Shown: positions 35,061 to 44,115 of the stretch, in pieces
Numbering within the stretch: the stretch's first letter is position 1
How the letters are laid out: the number at the start of each line of letters is the position of its first letter
From: Metabacillus niabensis
GTDB lineage: Bacteria > Bacillota > Bacilli > Bacillales > Bacillaceae
Length of the DNA stretch: 53,583 nt
Direction of reading: 5' to 3'
NCBI RefSeq assembly: GCF_902829255.1
Contig: NZ_CADEPK010000051.1
Location: 1-53,583 of the forward strand
Position numbers and translations under genes: made by a program
The notes under the pieces: model-generated
Told to the model about the DNA's origin: nothing
The model's input: only the letters and a program-made list of their open reading frames with translations
Databases searched by the model: none

Positions 35061-35095
35061 AGTCGGACCCCTCTCGATATCGTTGGGGTCTGACT
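35061..35095. terminator. Stem after cssS (dispersed element copy 3)
   Basis: AGTCGGACCCC (35061-35071) pairs with GGGGTCTGACT (35085-35095) with one mismatch, 3 bp after the cssS stop and 19 bp from the stop of the convergent symporter gene. A-rich and T/A-rich flanks make it a likely bidirectional terminator. Confidence 0.68.
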
Positions 35096-35114
35096 ATTAT
35101 GGACAAGGAGAAGA

Positions 35115-36506
35115 CTAAGCCTTTCCTACATTTACTGCCCGTTCTTTTAACGCATTCAAAATTTTTGAATGCTTTTTTTCATCTAAATTATAAAAATTAA
35201 TATCAACCAAGGCTAAGATTAACGTGATAGCTGGTATAACAGCTGTTGCAATAAGAATACCTGTTAAAGCATATGGCGTTTGTGCTTCGTTAGCAACATA
35301 TCCAAATTGTGAAAGGACAACACCAGGAATTGCTCCACCTAAGGCCATCCCACATTTAAAGAAGAAACCAATAATGGCATATATTAATCCACTTAAACGT
35401 TTTCCAGTTACATATTCACCATATTCTATCGTTTCCGGAACTAACGCCCACATAAATGCCCCTGCAGTCAATGTCCCTAAAGCGGTTACAACACGAGATA
35501 TTAAAATCAAGCTTACCATACTAGCTGGAATAACTAATAGGGAAAGTGTCCCGATAATACTTAAAATTAGTGATAGATTTAATAGCATCTTTTTCCCTAA
35601 TTTTTTATTGAGAATTGGGATTAGTGGAATACAAATAAATGCAGGTAATGAACCTAAAACTGTATATAAACCAACTAAGTCCTCTCTCCCCATATTGTAC
35701 GTAACATAGTAAACGCCTATTGAACTGCTTATCGAGTTCACCCCAAAGATAAGGACAAAGAAAATACTTAATACAACAAGCGGACGGTTTTTTCTAAACT
35801 GCTCGAAAATATCTGAGAACTTAATCTTTTCTTCGTTAATTGGTTTAACCCGCTCCTTTGTACTAAAAAAGCAGAATAAAAGTAATAATGCACCTACTGC
35901 TCCAATAATCCCCATTGTCAGCTGCCAGCTTCTTGACGGACTTGTAAATTCCGCAAAAAAATTTGATAAGTAAGGGACGAAATAAGAAACGATAACTCCA
36001 CCTAAATTTGCAAATATCATTCTTACCGATGTTAAACTAACAATCTCTGTATTATTAGCCGTTATTGCAGGTGTTAACGCTGCATATGGAACATTTACAA
36101 ACGTATAAACGATTGATAATCCAACATAAGTAACATAAGCATAGATTAATTTTCCACCTTCAGAAAAATCCGGTGTTGTAAAGCAGAGAAAAGCTAAGCC
36201 TGCAAATGGAATAGCCCAAAATAATAAATAAGGTCTAAATCGCCCAAATCTAGTATTTGTCCGATCTACTAATGTACCAACCAACGGATCACTAATTGCA
36301 TCGATTATTCGAACAACAAAGAACATTGTTGCAGCCGCACCTGCAGAAATCCCATAAATATTCGTGTAAAAAAATAATAAGTAGATTGAGATTGTTTGAT
36401 AAATCAAATTACTCGCCAAATCCCCTGAAGCGTAACCAACTTTTTCAATCATTCCGATTTTTGCGTTTTGTTGTAATGAGGCTTGCTTTTGAACGCTTTG
36501 CATCAT
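35115..36506 (-). CDS. GPH-family sodium/proton:pentoside symporter (XynP-like)
   Basis: A 463-aa transporter of the glycoside-pentoside-hexuronide:cation symporter family with 12 hydrophobic helices. N-terminal EKVGYASGDLASNLIYQ, DAISDPLVGTLVDRT and RFGRFRPYLL are the family's helix 1-3 words. AAGGAG precedes a double ATG at 36506/36503. It is divergent from xylA and its promoter carries a XylR-type operator, so xylose, xylosides or xylo-oligosaccharides are the likely substrates. In B. subtilis XynP is paired with a xylosidase gene (xynB); none is present here. Confidence 0.82.
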   Translation of the reverse strand: MMQSVQKQASLQQNAKIGMIEKVGYASGDLASNLIYQTISIYLLFFYTNIYGISAGAAATMFFVVRIIDAISDPLVGTLVDRTNTRFGRFRPYLLFWAIPFAGLAFLCFTTPDFSEGGKLIYAYVTYVGLSIVYTFVNVPYAALTPAITANNTEIVSLTSVRMIFANLGGVIVSYFVPYLSNFFAEFTSPSRSWQLTMGIIGAVGALLLLFCFFSTKERVKPINEEKIKFSDIFEQFRKNRPLVVLSIFFVLIFGVNSISSSIGVYYVTYNMGREDLVGLYTVLGSLPAFICIPLIPILNKKLGKKMLLNLSLILSIIGTLSLLVIPASMVSLILISRVVTALGTLTAGAFMWALVPETIEYGEYVTGKRLSGLIYAIIGFFFKCGMALGGAIPGVVLSQFGYVANEAQTPYALTGILIATAVIPAITLILALVDINFYNLDEKKHSKILNALKERAVNVGKA

Positions 36507-36674
36507 ATGTCACTCCTTATGTGTGATAAACATTAGAATATAAAAAGAAATTTTAATATTACCCTCTAAATAAAGGGCTTTCAAAATTAACTCTGTATTT
36601 TCTCCGACATCTTCAAAAAATACGATCGGATAAAAAAGAAAGATCACTAAGATGAAAAGAGTAGATAAAACAAA

Positions 36675-36688
36675 TTAAAGCGCATTCA
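36675..36688. promoter_or_regulatory. cre-like site in the symporter leader
   Basis: TTAAAGCGCATTCA matches the cre core (TGNAANCGNNNNCA) except for the second base, and lies about 120 bp after the predicted symporter start point. A roadblock-type CcpA site is plausible. Confidence 0.45.
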
Positions 36689-36798
36689 TTTCACTTCTAA
36701 CAATCTAGCGAAATAAGGGTCAAGTAACTTCTACGAATTCTCAACGATTCAGTAGAGAATAGTTTATTTACATAGAAAAAAGATCCTACAGCTCAAAC

Positions 36799-36829
36799 TT
36801 AGTATAGTGAGTAAACTAACTTAAATCAA
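36799..36829 (-). promoter_or_regulatory. Symporter promoter overlapped by a XylR-type operator
   Basis: Minus strand: TTGATT (36824-36829), 17 bp, TATACT (36801-36806). TTAGTATA-gtgag-TAAACTAA (36799-36819) resembles the arms of the B. subtilis xyl operator. The leader to the start codon is about 290 nt. Confidence 0.68.
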
Positions 36830-36830
36830 A

Positions 36831-37150
36831 ATTAACATAAATTTTAAACTATTACAATCAATAATTAGAAAAAAGATTATATTTTGTTATATAAATAAAA
36901 TATTCTATTCAGCAAATCCCAACCACTATACATCCTTAACTATCATCTATACCTTTAAAACGAAACAGTTTTATTAGGTTCATAACTTTTTTTAGTCGGC
37001 ACAATTCAACATCATTATCTATCTATTATTATTTTTAATAAATAAGTTTTTATTAAAAAATTTTCCTTATTTTCTTTTTATCTTGCTGTCTATGTCCGCA
37101 AGATGCTTAACATTTATTAATAAAAAAGCAAAACAACCATTAGCCTTCAT
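36831..37150. other. AT-rich intergenic stretch without gene
   Basis: About 320 bp between the two divergent xyl promoters. Very AT-rich with runs such as TTTTTATTAAAAAATTTT. I see no ribosome site with a supported frame and no clear structured RNA. An upstream A/T-tract element or simple spacer is likely. Confidence 0.4.
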
Positions 37151-37160
37151 TGAAAAAAAC

Positions 37161-37202
37161 TTAGTTTATTCAATAGACAAACTAAGTTCAACTTGTTATA
37201 CT
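37161..37202 (+). promoter_or_regulatory. xylA promoter with XylR operator
   Basis: TAGACA (37174-37179), 17 bp, TATACT (37197-37202) with an extended TG before the -10. The arms TTAGTTT (37161-37167) and AAACTAA (37179-37185), extended to ACTTAGTTT/AAACTAAGT, form a palindrome like the B. subtilis xyl operator and cover the -35 region. A weaker cre-like TGTAACCGCTAGAA lies at 37232-37245. Confidence 0.8.
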
Positions 37203-37306
37203 AGCAATTGTTACAGAGATTTTTCAAGTTTTGTAACCGCTAGAAACGGAAGAGATCACACATTTAGGTTAGTTTTTACTATCAAATTTTCTCGGAGGTC
37301 AATAAT

Positions 37307-38626
37307 ATGAGTTATTTTAAAGAGATTAATAAAATTCAATATGAAGGTGCTGGATCTAAAAATCCTTTATCTTATAAGTATTATAATCCTGAAGAAGTCA
37401 TTAACGGTAAGACAATGGAAGAGATCCTTCGTTTCTCAGTTGCATATTGGCATACTTTTAATGCAGATGGTACAGATCAATTTGGAGTTGGAACCGCTAT
37501 TCGACCTTGGAATCATTTGACTGGCATCGATTTAGCAAAAGCACGTGTAGAAGCTGCATTTGAATTTTTTGAAAAGCTTAATGTTCCATTCTTCTGTTTT
37601 CACGATGTCGATATTGCACCAGAAGGATCAACTTTAAAGGAAACGTATCAAAACTTAGATATAATTGTTGCAATGATAAAAGAGTATATGAGTACTAGTA
37701 AAACAAAACTATTATGGAACACTGCAAATATGTTCACTAATCCTCGTTATGTACATGGTGCAGCTACTTCCAATCATGCAGATGTTTTTGCTTATTCTGC
37801 TGCTAAAGTGAAAAAGGGCTTAGAGGTTGGGAAAGAGCTTGGTGCTAAAAACTATGTATTTTGGGGTGGACGTGAAGGATATGAAACACTTTTAAATACA
37901 AACATGAAATTAGAGCAGGACAACTTAGCTCGCTTCTTCCATATGGCTGTTGATTATGCAAAGGAAATTGGTTTTGATGTACCTTTCCTTATTGAACCGA
38001 AGCCAAAAGAACCAACAAAGCATCAATATGATTTTGATGTGGCAACTGGTCTAGCTTTCTTACAAAAATATGATTTAACAGACCATTTTAAATTTAATAT
38101 TGAAGCAAATCATGCGACACTTGCTGGTCATACGTTTGAGCATGAACTACATGTAGCACGTATCAACAATATGCTAGGTTCTGTTGATGCAAACCAAGGA
38201 GATGTATTACTTGGCTGGGATACAGATGAATTTCCAACAGACTTATATTCTACAACACTAGCAATGTATGAAATCTTGAAAAATGATGGATTAGGCAGTG
38301 GCGGACTTAATTTTGATGCAAAGGTACGTCGCGGCTCATTTGAAGTAGAAGATCTTTTCCATGCACATATCGCGGGAATGGATAGTTTCGCCATTGGATT
38401 AAAAGTAGCGAATAAGTTATTAGAAGATAAAGTATTAGAAAACTTTATTGAACAGCGCTATAGCAGTTATACTGAAGGTATCGGTCTTGAAATTGTCGAA
38501 GGCAAAACTGATTTCAAAAAATTAGAAGAGTATGCATTACAATTAAACGAGATTAAAAACCAGTCTGGTAGACAGGAACGTTTAAAAATGCTTGTTAATC
38601 AATATATTCTTGAGGCGTTAGTATAA
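37307..38626 (+). CDS. xylA: Xylose isomerase XylA
   Basis: Converts D-xylose to D-xylulose, 439 aa, the class II (long) form with an N-terminal insert. [12 protein letters not shown] contains the catalytic histidine; later segments [34 protein letters not shown] and [10 protein letters not shown] supply the two-metal ligands (Glu, Glu, His, Asp). GGAGGT precedes the ATG. Unlike B. subtilis, no xylulokinase gene follows; the transcript ends at a strong terminator, so xylB and xylR must lie elsewhere. Confidence 0.95.
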   Translation: MSYFKEINKIQYEGAGSKNPLSYKYYNPEEVINGKTMEEILRFSVAYWHTFNADGTDQFGVGTAIRPWNHLTGIDLAKARVEAAFEFFEKLNVPFFCFHDVDIAPEGSTLKETYQNLDIIVAMIKEYMSTSKTKLLWNTANMFTNPRYVHGAATSNHADVFAYSAAKVKKGLEVGKELGAKNYVFWGGREGYETLLNTNMKLEQDNLARFFHMAVDYAKEIGFDVPFLIEPKPKEPTKHQYDFDVATGLAFLQKYDLTDHFKFNIEANHATLAGHTFEHELHVARINNMLGSVDANQGDVLLGWDTDEFPTDLYSTTLAMYEILKNDGLGSGGLNFDAKVRRGSFEVEDLFHAHIAGMDSFAIGLKVANKLLEDKVLENFIEQRYSSYTEGIGLEIVEGKTDFKKLEEYALQLNEIKNQSGRQERLKMLVNQYILEALV

Positions 38627-38644
38627 GCGATTTTCCTATTATAT

Positions 38645-38685
38645 GCATGAAGAGGAATGGATGATCTTTCCTCCTCATGCTTTTT
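38645..38685 (+). terminator. Terminator of xylA
   Basis: GCATGAAGAGGAA (38645-38657) pairs with TTCCTCCTCATGC (38668-38680) with one mismatch, followed by TTTTT. Confidence 0.87.
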
Positions 38686-38697
38686 AAATTTAACTTT

Positions 38698-39219
38698 TTA
38701 GGAAAGCTGCTTTTCAAAACAAAGATATTCTTGATGTCCCTCAGGCTTTGTAGTGAAAAAGATATTACCTCGTAATTGATAACCGAGCTTTTTATATAAA
38801 CGTACTGCTTTTTCGTTTCCTAAATATGCATCCAATCGGATACTATCATACCCTTGATCAGAAGCAATCTGTTCACATCTTTTTACAAATTCTCCCCCAA
38901 GCCCTCCACCTTGAGCTTCTGGATCAATCATTAGAGAATGGATAATAAGTGGTTTATTCCCTACCCATGGGACAGCATTCCACTCTTCATCCTGGAACTC
39001 ATTAAGAACAACATGACCGAGAATTTCCTCGTCCCTTATAAGAACATACAACTCGTTTTTATCGATACATTGCTGAAAATACTCTTTATTAGGATACCTG
39101 TCATCCCATTGTAAGATGCCTTCTGCCTCTAATTGTTTCCGACACCTTATGTAAATGGAATTTATCGTTTCTAACATTGACTCTGTTGCTACGATTAGCT
39201 CTAATTGTTTTGTTTGCAT
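38698..39219 (-). CDS. GNAT-family N-acetyltransferase
   Basis: A 173-aa acetyl-CoA-dependent acyltransferase. HSLMIDPEAQGGGLGGEFVKRC is split over beta-4 and the pyrophosphate-binding loop (here QGGGLGG for Q/RxxGxG/A), and NEKAVRLYKKLGY is the typical motif B. The substrate is unknown. It has its own short unit, convergent with xylA. Confidence 0.82.
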   Translation of the reverse strand: MQTKQLELIVATESMLETINSIYIRCRKQLEAEGILQWDDRYPNKEYFQQCIDKNELYVLIRDEEILGHVVLNEFQDEEWNAVPWVGNKPLIIHSLMIDPEAQGGGLGGEFVKRCEQIASDQGYDSIRLDAYLGNEKAVRLYKKLGYQLRGNIFFTTKPEGHQEYLCFEKQLS

Positions 39220-39522
39220 TCAAATACTCCTTATGTTTCTACATTTTTATATTGGCGCTGTTATCCTTTGTTGCTTATTTCCTCTTGCAATGCTCGCTTT
39301 TCACATCACAAACTCCCCTTATAGTATGCTGCGGTTAAGGAATACTATGATAAAAACCATTCACCTTTAATAATTTTCTCTACTTCTTCTCTCCAACATT
39401 TTTATATGCCAACAAAATAGAGACCATATCATATTAGAGATATGGTCAAAAAACGTACGTTTTCTATACAATCCTTCTAAACCTATGTCTTTATTGATAC
39501 TCGCAATGCACTTATATTATTA
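39220..39522. other. Intergenic stretch with one hairpin
   Basis: About 300 bp with no supported gene. GACCATATC (39422-39430) pairs with GATATGGTC (39439-39447). The flanks (TCTATTTTG on minus, AAAAAA on plus) make it a poor terminator in either direction. It lies about 75 bp after the arylamine acetyltransferase stop. Confidence 0.45.
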
Positions 39523-40308
39523 TTAATGATATTTTATTCCAAACCGTTCATTCACGATTTTTTCAAAGTCTTCTGCTGAAATTTCCCGTTTACTTTCCTT
39601 CCCATTAACCCATTCTGTTAAAGAGGTATCAGTTAAGGTGACACTACCGTTATCTGTAAGACGTGTGACTAATGGTCTCTTATTAAAAGGAGAATTTTGA
39701 TGCTCGACAATGATCGTTTGCACTTCATTTAAATCCTCTATATTTTCATATTTAACAGTTGAATCAAATACATAGCCAATTTTCCAGTCTCTATCCTTAT
39801 GCTTTAATTTCATATGGAAAATATAATCACCTAATTCATTTTCAACCTTTTCAATTCTAAACTCCCCATTATCAGAAGTGACAACTTCACCGTTAAATGG
39901 GACTGGAGCTAATGGTAAATTTCCGCCAAAACCAGTATCAACAATGTAAAGCTGCCTATGATGTGTTAGCAATATTGCAACATGGGTCCTACCTATCGTA
40001 TTCCATGCCTGCTTCTCATGATTAAATGTAATGCCACGGATTAAAGAACAATTAAAACCATTTTCTTTTAAAAATAAATAAAGGATGGAATTAAGGTCAT
40101 AGCAAAGCCCACCACCTTGCTTATTGATGATTTTATTTATCAGGTATTCTTTAGTCAAACGAGTTGTTTCTTTGGCAATAATCGGCAAATTTTCAAAGGC
40201 AAGAGCTCTGGCAGTTTTCTCAAGAACCGTATTTAATGTATCGAAGGTTATAGCTACATTTTCCGCAAGGCCGATCCGTTGACGAAATTGTACATTCAAA
40301 TTACTCAT
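39523..40308 (-). CDS. nat: Arylamine N-acetyltransferase
   Basis: Transfers acetyl from acetyl-CoA to arylamines, hydrazines or related amines through a cysteine. The catalytic triad is visible: Cys69 (GGGLCYDLN), His109 (GRTHVAIL) and Asp124 (IVDTGFGG). The 261-aa length and LENLPI-like early motif (FENLPI) fit the NAT family. The usual RGG before the cysteine reads QGGG here. Physiological substrate in bacilli is uncertain. Confidence 0.88.
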   Translation of the reverse strand: MSNLNVQFRQRIGLAENVAITFDTLNTVLEKTARALAFENLPIIAKETTRLTKEYLINKIINKQGGGLCYDLNSILYLFLKENGFNCSLIRGITFNHEKQAWNTIGRTHVAILLTHHRQLYIVDTGFGGNLPLAPVPFNGEVVTSDNGEFRIEKVENELGDYIFHMKLKHKDRDWKIGYVFDSTVKYENIEDLNEVQTIIVEHQNSPFNKRPLVTRLTDNGSVTLTDTSLTEWVNGKESKREISAEDFEKIVNERFGIKYH

Positions 40309-40361
40309 TGATCATTCCTCCTCCAATTTAATGATAGCGAAGTTGTTGCTGGAATTACAAA

Positions 40362-42275
40362 TCATTCCCCTTCTCCATCCTCATATTGAATTGAAATATC
40401 TTCTACATATTTTCTGCTCATGAGCTTTTTCTTTTTTCTTATTTCCTTTTTCTCAAAAACCTGATCTAAATCATAGTTTTCAGGATATAATTCTTTAGCA
40501 TCAATAAATGGCTTCACACGCTTTTGATTGATCGTTATTTGTTTATTTTTTACGAGTAATTCCATCTCTCCCCTAGAATTCACTTCAGTTTTAATGATTC
40601 CCTTTGTTTGAAGATGTGGAATCCAAACTGCATCACCAATTTTGTACTGAGAAAGGCGATTGTTTTCCGATTTCTTTACTTGCTTCTTTTCATTTCCCAC
40701 TTTTACATTAGCTCTCGTCTTAGGAATGATCGATGTTTTTTCCTCCCGATGCTGTGAAAAGGAAATTTCCTTAGCCCTTTCAATAATCTCCATTGGTAAG
40801 CCTAGTCTTTGAGCAATTGAAAATGCTTGACTCTCTCCTCCCTTCCCAATGGTTAGCTTATAAAGTGGCTGTAATGTTTCAATATCAAAATCCATTGACC
40901 CGTTTTCAAACCCTTCTGCTTTTTCTGCAAAATCCTTCATCTCACTATAATGAGTTGTCGCAATTAACAAAGCACCTGATTGGTAAATGGCTTCTAATAT
41001 CGAAATCGCTAGACCCATTCCTTCTCTGGGGTCAGTCCCCGAACCAACTTCGTCGAGAATAACAAGCGTATCCTTTCTAGCCATTTTTAGAATTTCCTTC
41101 ACTTGTTGAATATGCGAGGAAAAGGTACTTAATGATTGCTCAATGCTCTGATGGTCACCAATGTCCACCAAAATATTTTTTACGATACAAAAATGACTGC
41201 TTGGATTAGCAGGTATATGAAGCCCTGACTGAACCATCATGGCGAGCAATCCGACCGTTTTCATCATAACGGTTTTTCCACCAGTATTTGGACCTGTTAT
41301 GACGAGTGCTTGATACTCCTTTCCAAGTGTCATCGTTAACGGCACTGCTTCAACTCCGAGCAATGGATGTCTTGCCTGTCTAATATCATAGCCACCATCT
41401 TGGTGAACTTGAACTTCATTTCCTCCGATAGATTTACTAAATTTTGCTTTAGCAAAAATAAAATCATATGCAATCATGCCTTCAATATTAATTAATAATT
41501 CCTGCTTATGCTGCTCTGTCATTTCTGCTAACTGACCAAGAATTTTTTGAATTTCTAACTCTTCTTCAACCTTTAAAAAGGTTAGCTCATCTTGCAATTT
41601 TTGTATATCATTCGGCTCCATATATACTGTTTGCCCGCTTGATGATTGGTCAATGATGACCCCAGCGAATTTTCGTTTGTATTCATTTTTAATTGGAACG
41701 ACATATCTTCCATTTCGTACACTTATCACTTGATCCTGCATGTAAGGTGAGGCAGATTTCATTATTTGAGCTAGCTTTGTTTTAAGCTTCTCTTCAATAG
41801 TAACGATTTTATTTCTTGTTTTCATTAACGCTCTTGATGCATAATCATCCACCTTGTTATTGCGAATGCATCGGGCAATTTCATCTGCTAGCTCGGATAA
41901 TTCAAAAAGAGAATACGCATACGAGCTTATCGTTGGTGCATGATATTCCTGCTTAAGCATAAACCGTTTTATTTTCTTTACAGCATCAAGAAAGGAGCCT
42001 AAAAAGCCAAATTGCTCAGCTGTTAGCAAATATCCTTTATCAACAAGGGCAACAATTTGCTCAACACCATGTAAGGAATGAACTGGAATGCTCGAAGATT
42101 TTTCAATGATTTTGCTCGCCTCTGTTGTTTCATTAAGCCACCGTTTAATCGTGCCTTCCTCATAAATAGGACGGAGCTCTCGTGCTCTTTGCTTGGCCTC
42201 TTCGCTCATTGCAAAGCTGCTTAATATCTCTAAAACCTTATGAAATTCTAAATTTTCAATTGCCGTTTTATTCAT
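40362..42275 (-). CDS. MutS2-family ATPase lacking the Smr domain
   Basis: A 637-aa MutS-type protein: N-terminal clamp/lever helices (FHKVLEILSSFAMSEEAK), RNGRYVVPIKNEYKRKFAGV, Walker A GPNTGGKT at about 328-335, Walker B ILDEVGSGTDP, then a coiled clamp-like tail and a basic C terminus. Full MutS2 (about 785 aa) continues with a KOW and a Smr nuclease domain; only a SH3/KOW-like stretch (IGDAVWIPHLQTKGII) is present and Smr is absent. The ATG at 42275 follows GGAGG by 8 nt. Probably a MutS2 paralogue acting on branched DNA or stalled ribosomes; role uncertain. Confidence 0.85.
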   Translation of the reverse strand: MNKTAIENLEFHKVLEILSSFAMSEEAKQRARELRPIYEEGTIKRWLNETTEASKIIEKSSSIPVHSLHGVEQIVALVDKGYLLTAEQFGFLGSFLDAVKKIKRFMLKQEYHAPTISSYAYSLFELSELADEIARCIRNNKVDDYASRALMKTRNKIVTIEEKLKTKLAQIMKSASPYMQDQVISVRNGRYVVPIKNEYKRKFAGVIIDQSSSGQTVYMEPNDIQKLQDELTFLKVEEELEIQKILGQLAEMTEQHKQELLINIEGMIAYDFIFAKAKFSKSIGGNEVQVHQDGGYDIRQARHPLLGVEAVPLTMTLGKEYQALVITGPNTGGKTVMMKTVGLLAMMVQSGLHIPANPSSHFCIVKNILVDIGDHQSIEQSLSTFSSHIQQVKEILKMARKDTLVILDEVGSGTDPREGMGLAISILEAIYQSGALLIATTHYSEMKDFAEKAEGFENGSMDFDIETLQPLYKLTIGKGGESQAFSIAQRLGLPMEIIERAKEISFSQHREEKTSIIPKTRANVKVGNEKKQVKKSENNRLSQYKIGDAVWIPHLQTKGIIKTEVNSRGEMELLVKNKQITINQKRVKPFIDAKELYPENYDLDQVFEKKEIRKKKKLMSRKYVEDISIQYEDGEGE

Positions 42276-42403
42276 TTTGAAAACCTCCAAATAATTTTAA
42301 AATTAAGGAAATGTTTAAATTTATCATTGATTTTCTAGACTCAGTTCAATAAAATAACCGACAGCAAAAATGCATAAAGGCATATTTAACAAAGCTAGAA
42401 GAT

Positions 42404-42439
42404 CAAAAAAAGGTGATGAACAATTCGTTGTTCATCACC
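42404..42439 (-). terminator. Terminator with 12-bp stem and TTCG/CGAA loop
   Basis: GGTGATGAACAA (42412-42423) pairs with TTGTTCATCACC (42428-42439) around a 4-nt loop, followed on the minus strand by TTTTTTT. It is the second of two minus-strand terminators after the GNAT gene. Confidence 0.82.
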
Positions 42440-42485
42440 TTCTCTCAAATAGCATACTACACCTAAAAAGGCATATTACACCCAT

Positions 42486-42512
42486 AAAAAAACGTGCTTT
42501 AAACAAAGCACG
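42486..42512 (-). terminator. Terminator downstream of the GNAT gene at 42.8 kb
   Basis: CGTGCTTT (42493-42500) pairs with AAAGCACG (42505-42512) over a 4-nt loop; TTTTTTT follows on the minus strand. Confidence 0.8.
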
Positions 42513-42771
42513 GATTAAATACGAGCATATGCAAAGAGATCACAAATGTGTATGATAACCGTTTTGTTCTTAACCTTCTACAGAACATACTCAAATAAAC
42601 CTTTAACCTCTTAAAAGTTTTTTCAGTTTATTCATGTAGATGAAGTATTTACTTCGATTAGTTAAGAACAGTTACCCTCACAAAAAACATCTCCTAAATT
42701 TTGTTACAAATAACATAACAAAGGACGACCCGGTTTGTCAATGTAAGTTTTGTTTATGTATGGATTACAAA
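42513..42771. other. Gap between terminator and GNAT gene, nothing assigned
   Basis: About 260 bp downstream of the GNAT stop. I see no supported frame. GTTCTTAAC (42566-42574) and GTTAAGAAC (42661-42669) are inverted but 86 bp apart, probably by chance. Confidence 0.4.
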
Positions 42772-43554
42772 TTAATCACCGTTTTTAATTTCCTTTATAC
42801 CTTTGCCACCGTAAAAAGCGTGGCCTGTCTTTATGACTGCTACGGTTTCAAATCCTGACTTTTGATACACCTTTTCAACCCTTTCATTAATTGGCATAAC
42901 CCAAAAGTTAGCAATTCCTCTTGCTTTGACTTCCTTTTGTAAATAAGCAATTAATTGACCAATAAGTCCTTTCCCACGATATTCCTTTAAAGTCGCAACA
43001 CTTTCTAGCCTTGCATCACGGCCATTTTGAAAAATACATGCTGTTGAGCAAGGAACACCATCATACTTTAAAACATAGTGAGTAAATGCTGGGTGGGCAA
43101 ATTCCTCTTCAAAAGCTTTTTCACGAATCGCCCCTCCCAATTCTTGAATTTGACATTCAATTTGAATCGCCTCATGCTTTGTTTCAGCTGTCACTTGCTC
43201 AATTTTTACTAGTGGATTTCCTTTGAGCTCTACATTCCTTTTCCAAAGTTGAACAGGACTGTCAAATGACTCGAACCGAAAGCCTCTTTCCTTCAAAACT
43301 TCTAAAAAATCCTGGTATCCTTCATTCAACGTAAGATAGAATCTCGGAACTAGATTTTTCTCTTGATAAAAGGTAATGACCTCAGCAATAATCTCTTCAT
43401 ATTGACCGGTAAAAGTTGAAATATATGCATGGTTTGCATCATAATAATCTGGCTGACGTTCATTATAAAAAAGATATCCCCAGCTTGTCTGTTGCATTGT
43501 TGAAAAGGTTGATACATACGCATTATCTAGCGCTTCTAAATCTCTATAATCCAT
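42772..43554 (-). CDS. GNAT-family N-acetyltransferase (two-lobe type)
   Basis: A 260-aa protein with a divergent N-terminal half and a C-terminal GNAT domain (LESVATLKEYRGKGLIGQLI, with the RGKG pyrophosphate loop, and VYQKSGFETVA). The layout resembles double-GNAT proteins in which only the C-terminal half keeps the acetyl-CoA site. The substrate is unknown. AGGGG lies about 10 nt before the ATG. Confidence 0.8.
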   Translation of the reverse strand: MDYRDLEALDNAYVSTFSTMQQTSWGYLFYNERQPDYYDANHAYISTFTGQYEEIIAEVITFYQEKNLVPRFYLTLNEGYQDFLEVLKERGFRFESFDSPVQLWKRNVELKGNPLVKIEQVTAETKHEAIQIECQIQELGGAIREKAFEEEFAHPAFTHYVLKYDGVPCSTACIFQNGRDARLESVATLKEYRGKGLIGQLIAYLQKEVKARGIANFWVMPINERVEKVYQKSGFETVAVIKTGHAFYGGKGIKEIKNGD

Positions 43555-43599
43555 AACTGCCTGACCCCTATTCGTTACTATTCTAGTAAAATCGTACCT

Positions 43600-44115
43600 T
43601 TATTCATGCACTCTTACAAGAAAAAATTGTAATTTCTCTTCCTTCAGCGCAAACTCAATCATAATTCCATTCTGTTTATCGAAATAACCAAGAGCTGTTA
43701 CTCCCCCCTCCTCACGCTCATAATAATGTTCCCCATAGCTTTCTATTATTCTTGTCTTTTTATCTCCAATTTTTACACCTTTAACAGTTTGAAAAGTAGG
43801 ATCTGCCACAAAATACTCAATTATCTTCCTTTGTTCATTCAATACAAACCTTAATTCTTCATTTTGATAGGATAGATGAGACACATTTGGTTGAACGATT
43901 TTTTCCAATTTCTCAGGCTTGCCAAATACATTGATAATTCGCTCCTCTGTTTGGCCAATCGCTATTTTGTTTATCGATTCAGTTGTTAAGTCTGTACTAG
44001 TAATCTTTTCGTAAAAGTCATCTGCTGTTTTTGCAAAGGGATCACACCCAATAACAAAGGATAACAAAAGAAAAATACTAGAAAACATGAGATATTTATA
44101 AATTCCTATTGGCAT
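43600..44115 (-). CDS. Lipoprotein, unassigned
   Basis: About 171 aa from the ATG at 44115 (AGGAG 4 nt upstream). An amino-terminal hydrophobic segment ends in FVIGC, a lipobox, so Cys24 would be lipidated. The mature part has two similar modules: KIAIGQTEERIINVFGKPEKL and GVKIGDKKTRIIESYGEH, each like the IGxTxxxVxxxxGxP element of BamE/SmpA-type or YjgB-type folds. Its start overlaps a decayed membrane-protein gene. Function unknown. Confidence 0.75.
   Translation of the reverse strand: MPIGIYKYLMFSSIFLLLSFVIGCDPFAKTADDFYEKITSTDLTTESINKIAIGQTEERIINVFGKPEKLEKIVQPNVSHLSYQNEELRFVLNEQRKIIEYFVADPTFQTVKGVKIGDKKTRIIESYGEHYYEREEGGVTALGYFDKQNGIMIEFALKEEKLQFFLVRVHE

Noticed and set aside
37083-37310. 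Plus-strand 75-codon frame upstream of xylA
   Set aside because: It runs through the XylR operator, the promoter and the xylA ribosome site, and has no start signals.
42370-42555. Plus-strand frame of 61 codons
   Set aside because: It spans two terminator hairpins; no ribosome site.
42566-42669. Inverted pair GTTCTTAAC / GTTAAGAAC
   Set aside because: Arms are 86 bp apart in AT-rich sequence; likely chance.
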